A stretch of DNA of 64,000 bases from Haliscomenobacter sp033763495 (GTDB taxonomy: Bacteria; Bacteroidota; Bacteroidia; Chitinophagales; Saprospiraceae), in NCBI RefSeq assembly GCF_033763495.1, contig NZ_JANRKL010000097.1, positions 1 to 64,000 of the forward strand. Direction: 5' to 3'. The notes beneath the pieces are model-generated. The model was not told the origin of the DNA. It ran no database searches and saw only the letters and a list, made by a program, of their open reading frames with translations. Below are positions 61,272 through 64,000 of the stretch, in pieces; the stretch's first letter is position 1, and every line of letters starts with the position of its first letter. Both the position numbers and the translations under genes were made by a program.

Positions 61272-61279
61272 TATCTTTG
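61272..61279 (+). promoter_or_regulatory. -7 promoter box of the isc operon
   Basis: TATCTTTG matches TAnnTTTG, 46 nt upstream of the iscS ATG at 61326. The transcript would start near 61286, just before the inverted repeat at 61298. Confidence 0.55.
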
Positions 61280-61297
61280 TGTCAGTTTTCAATAAGA

Positions 61298-61325
61298 TTA
61301 GATTCAATCTAAATAAACTTAGATT
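61298..61325 (+). promoter_or_regulatory. Candidate operator in the iscS leader
   Basis: TTAGATTCAATCTAA (61298-61312) is a perfect 7-bp inverted repeat around one base. The half-site TTAGATT recurs at 61319-61325, directly before the ATG, with 21 bp between starts (two helical turns). This arrangement suggests a protein-binding site, possibly for an Rrf2/IscR-type regulator, but no such gene is in the window. Confidence 0.45.
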
Positions 61326-62552
61326 ATGACCAAGGATACACGCCGCGTGTACGTGGACAACAACGCTACAACTCCCACCGATCCACGGGTAGTAGAGGCA
61401 ATGTTGCCCTACTTTTATCAGATGCCGGGGAATGCGGCGAGTCGTAACCACCCTTTTGGTTGGGAAGCCGAGGAAGCAGTAGATTATGCTCGTGAACAGC
61501 TCGCTTCGCTGATCAATGTTGATCCTAAAGAAATTATTTTCACCTCAGGAGCAACCGAGTCCGACAACCTGGCGATCAAAGGGGTGTTCGAGATGTATGC
61601 CAGTAAAGGCAACCACATCATTACGGTCACAACCGAGCACAAAGCGGTGTTGGATACTTGTAAAAAATTGGAGAAAGAGGGAGCTGAAGTAACTTACCTC
61701 CAAGTCAATTCCGAAGGTTTGATCGACCTGGCCGAGTTGGAAGCAGCCATCAAACCAAGTACCATTCTGGTATCGGTTATGTGGGCCAACAACGAAACCG
61801 GGGTAATTCAACCCATGAAAGAAATTGGCGAAATTTGCGCCCGCAAAGGTGTTTTGTTCTTCAGTGATGCAGTACAGGCAGTGGGTAAAATTCCGGTTAA
61901 TCCGAAAGAAACCGGAGTACACCTGATGGCCTTTACTTCACATAAAATGTACGGCCCCAAAGGTGTAGGTGCCTTGTACGTGAGCCGCAAAAACCCACGC
62001 GTAAAAGTAACTGCTCAAATGGACGGTGGTGGCCATGAGCGCGGCATGCGTTCCGGTACCTTGAACGTACCTGGTATCGTTGGTTTTGGCAAGGCCGCTG
62101 AAATCGCCAAAGCAGAAATGCACCAGGATGCCGAACGCCTGAGCAAAATGCGCGACCGTTTGGAAAAGGCTTTCCAGGACAATCTGGAAGAAATCTACGT
62201 GAATGGTAGCCGCCAAAGCCGGATGCCCCACGTAACCAATATCTCCTTCAAACACGTAGAAGGAGAGGGTTTGATGATGACTTTTAACCAAAACATTGCT
62301 CTTTCTTCGGGTTCTGCTTGTACATCGGCTTCCTTGGAGCCCTCTTATGTACTGGTAGCACTGGGATTGGGAGATGATTTGGCGCACTCTTCACTGCGCT
62401 TCAGCCTTGGGCGTTTCACCACGGAAGAAGACATCGACTACGTGATTGAAAAAGTGAGCGAAGGGGTAAACCACATGCGCGACCTGAGCCCAATCTGGGA
62501 AATGTACAAAGAAGGCATTGATCTTAACTCCGTTCAGTGGAGCGAACATTAA
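61326..62552 (+). CDS. iscS: Cysteine desulfurase IscS
   Basis: A 408-residue PLP enzyme that takes sulfur from cysteine for Fe-S cluster assembly. Start at 61326 gives VYVDNNATTPTDPRVVEAM; IIFTSGATESDNLAIKG; the PLP lysine in AFTSHKMYGPKGVG; the sulfur-carrying cysteine in SSGSACTSASLEPS. These fit the IscS/NifS group-I type. It is first in the iscS-iscU-iscA operon, 52 nt before iscU, and has a leader inverted repeat that may be an operator. Confidence 0.95.
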   Translation: MTKDTRRVYVDNNATTPTDPRVVEAMLPYFYQMPGNAASRNHPFGWEAEEAVDYAREQLASLINVDPKEIIFTSGATESDNLAIKGVFEMYASKGNHIITVTTEHKAVLDTCKKLEKEGAEVTYLQVNSEGLIDLAELEAAIKPSTILVSVMWANNETGVIQPMKEIGEICARKGVLFFSDAVQAVGKIPVNPKETGVHLMAFTSHKMYGPKGVGALYVSRKNPRVKVTAQMDGGGHERGMRSGTLNVPGIVGFGKAAEIAKAEMHQDAERLSKMRDRLEKAFQDNLEEIYVNGSRQSRMPHVTNISFKHVEGEGLMMTFNQNIALSSGSACTSASLEPSYVLVALGLGDDLAHSSLRFSLGRFTTEEDIDYVIEKVSEGVNHMRDLSPIWEMYKEGIDLNSVQWSEH

Positions 62553-62604
62553 GGGTGATAAACAAATTTTGCCCACTACATTAACTATAAAAAACGCTAT
62601 AATC

Positions 62605-63018
62605 ATGGCATACTCCGATAAAGTCCTCGAACACTTTCAACATCCACGCAACGTAGGAACTTTGGACAAAAGTAAATCTACTGTAGGCACTGGTTTGGTT
62701 GGCGCACCCGAATGTGGTGACGTAATGCGTTTGCAAATTGAAGTAGACCCCAGCACCAGCACCATCGTGGACGCTAAGTTCAAAACCTTTGGTTGTGGCT
62801 CGGCAATTGCTTCTTCCTCATTAGCCACTGAGTGGTTGAAGGGAAAAACCATCGACCAGGCTTTGACCATCGACAACATGACCATCGTGGAAGAGCTGGC
62901 TTTGCCACCTGTTAAAATTCACTGTTCAGTATTGGCTGAAGATGCCATCCGCAGTGCGATTGCTGACTACCAGCAAAAAAACGGCATCGAAGTAGCGGTT
63001 GCTGAAAAAACACACTAA
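62605..63018 (+). CDS. iscU: Fe-S cluster scaffold IscU
   Basis: A 137-residue scaffold that assembles clusters from sulfur delivered by IscS. The ATG at 62605 (MAYSDKVLEHFQHPRN) is chosen over an in-frame ATG 29 codons upstream that overlaps iscS. The three cluster cysteines are present in GAPECGDVMRLQIEV, TFGCGSAIASSSLATEW and VKIHCSVLAEDAI. The HscA-binding LPPVK motif is intact (LALPPVKIHC), although no hscA is adjacent. Followed by iscA 4 nt downstream. Confidence 0.95.
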   Translation: MAYSDKVLEHFQHPRNVGTLDKSKSTVGTGLVGAPECGDVMRLQIEVDPSTSTIVDAKFKTFGCGSAIASSSLATEWLKGKTIDQALTIDNMTIVEELALPPVKIHCSVLAEDAIRSAIADYQQKNGIEVAVAEKTH

Positions 63019-63022
63019 GAAT

Positions 63023-63349
63023 ATGCTTTTTGTAGCAGATAGCGCCAAAGAAAGAATTACAGAAATTCGCTCACAAGGTAAGTTGAGTGAAGACTTCTTT
63101 GTGCGGGTATCGGTTACCAGTGGCGGTTGTTCTGGCTTGAGTTACAATATGGACTTTGATAACGAATCCAAGCCCAACGATCAGGTCTTTGAGGACAACG
63201 GGGTCAAAGTGGTAACTGATCTGAAGAGCTTTTTGTACCTCTTCAATTCTACCCTCGAGTTTTCGGGCGGCCTGGAAGGAAAGGGTTTCTTCTTCAACAA
63301 CCCCAATGCTGCTCGTACCTGCGGGTGCGGAGAGAGCTTTGCGGTATAG
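63023..63349 (+). CDS. iscA: HesB/IscA-family A-type Fe-S carrier
   Basis: A 108-residue A-type carrier that passes Fe-S clusters to target enzymes. The ATG at 63023 (MLFVADSAKERI) is chosen, 4 nt after the iscU stop. Its three conserved cysteines are in SGGCSGLSYNMDF and ARTCGCGESF. The operon appears to end here: a 27-bp inverted repeat begins at the stop codon, and the next gene is on the other strand. No hscA, hscB or ferredoxin gene follows. Confidence 0.92.
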   Translation: MLFVADSAKERITEIRSQGKLSEDFFVRVSVTSGGCSGLSYNMDFDNESKPNDQVFEDNGVKVVTDLKSFLYLFNSTLEFSGGLEGKGFFFNNPNAARTCGCGESFAV

Positions 63350-63443
63350 TTGAAAAGTTTATGGTTGGAAAGTTGAAATGAACGGTCACTGAGCGTAGTC
63401 GAAGTGCCCATCATTACAACTTTTCAACCATAAACTTTTCAAC
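63349..63443. terminator. 27-bp inverted repeat between iscA and the fasciclin gene
   Basis: GTTGAAAAGTTTATGG... (63349-63375) and its inverse at 63417-63443 match at 26 of 27 positions, loop 41 nt. The loop holds CACTGAGCGTAGTCGAAGTG (63387-63406), a member of the short repeat family found in the propeller gene. It spans the whole gap between two convergent genes and may end transcription from both sides. Confidence 0.65.
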
Positions 63444-63928
63444 TACTTCAGTACTTTATTCACCACATACACCATTCCCTCCGGCGTTTCAAAGCTGGAG
63501 ATTACTTTGGCTTCGCCAAAAGACAACACATTGGATTCCATTTTGACTGGAATACTATTGCCCTCCAATGTAGTTACGGTTCCCATACCTTGCAATTTCT
63601 TAGGGCTCAGTGGCAGATTCAGTACATGGCGTTTGAGCATGGACAGCTGAGCTGAACTTTGTTTGGGGTCCATCAATTCCATCAACGCTTGGCCGCCCAA
63701 TTGATTGTAAGCCTCATCAGTAGGTACAATCAGGGTACCCTTCTGTTTGAAACCTAACAATTGGGTGCTTCCTCCGGCATTGAGCAGCAGCATTTGGTAA
63801 GTTGTTGTATTGCCTACTTTTTTGAGTGCGGCAGTAAAATCCTCCATTTGGGGCAAACCTGCACTACTGCCACAAGCAGTGAAAAACAGCAGGAGAGCCC
63901 CGAGGATCAGGGTGGAAAAATTGCGCAT
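63443..63928 (-). CDS. Fasciclin-domain lipoprotein
   Basis: A 161-residue lipoprotein (lipobox FTAC, cysteine 19). The mature part is one fasciclin (FAS1) domain: FTAALKKVGNTTTYQMLLLN, GTLIVPTDEAYNQLG, MLKRHVLNLPLSPKKL and GMVYVVNKVL, with the usual H box replaced in part. FAS1 domains serve adhesion between cells or to surfaces. Single gene, convergent with iscA. Confidence 0.88.
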   Translation of the reverse strand: MRNFSTLILGALLLFFTACGSSAGLPQMEDFTAALKKVGNTTTYQMLLLNAGGSTQLLGFKQKGTLIVPTDEAYNQLGGQALMELMDPKQSSAQLSMLKRHVLNLPLSPKKLQGMGTVTTLEGNSIPVKMESNVLSFGEAKVISSFETPEGMVYVVNKVLK

Positions 63929-64000
63929 AAATCGATCAATTTAAAATAGTTCTTTCATCCAAAACCGCAAAGGTTTTGGACTTTCTACTTCTTCAGTCAG

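Noticed and set aside
1..64000. CRISPR arrays, rRNA or tRNA genes
   Set aside because: No regularly spaced repeats with unique spacers and no tRNA or rRNA-like segments were found by eye; a covariance-model search would be needed to exclude small RNAs.

Overview
The window comes from a Bacteroidota chromosome, most likely a Saprospiraceae/Haliscomenobacter-like relative. The evidence is TonB receptors with N-terminal carboxypeptidase-regulatory domains, type IX secretion (T9SS) C-terminal sorting domains, Bacteroidota-style FtsX permeases, lipoproteins with acidic residues after the lipid cysteine, and several TAnnTTTG -7 promoter boxes instead of sigma-70 hexamers. The species is inference. 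No rRNA, tRNA or CRISPR array was seen.

Layout. 0.1-5.1 kb: a minus-strand pair, a propeller-phosphoesterase lipoprotein and a TonB receptor. 5.2-10.2 kb: a metallophosphoesterase, an SH3 protein, a cyanophycinase-like peptidase with a GH26 mannanase, and a TerC protein. 10.3-15.3 kb: a TonB receptor with a partner lipoprotein, a Uma2-family protein and a Fur-family regulator, which together suggest metal uptake. 15.4-24.5 kb: PD40 and two-component-type propellers, a membrane-anchored winged-helix regulator, a secreted lipoprotein/propeller pair, GH27 and DinB proteins. 24.7-36.6 kb: small regulators, a serine hydrolase, an AraC operon, a MacB-like permease, a maleate-isomerase-like/YrdC-like operon, an Hsp70-like ATPase, DoxX, SRPBCC and RibD-like genes. 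36.8-47.6 kb: a modular GH10 xylanase with a T9SS tail, a DUF4838 protein, serine hydrolases and another T9SS protein.

The accessory part is 44.1-51.8 kb. It holds four copies of a DUF2442 gene in different states of decay (one paired with DUF4160), an antitoxin-like gene whose PIN toxin partner carries two in-frame stops, a possible HicB relic, a MITE-like repeat, and a visibly A/T-rich two-gene cassette: an EAD11-type adaptor-like protein followed by a PD-(D/E)XK nuclease-like protein. That cassette is the best candidate for an undescribed conflict system.

51.8-64 kb returns to ordinary genes: a GC-rich sortilin-type propeller, a T9SS serine hydrolase, a NamZ-family muramidase, a short methylmalonyl-CoA mutase subunit, a GH109-like oxidoreductase, an iscS-iscU-iscA operon and a fasciclin lipoprotein. 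Long imperfect inverted-repeat elements of several families are scattered between genes, and two short repeats have been absorbed in frame into one propeller gene.
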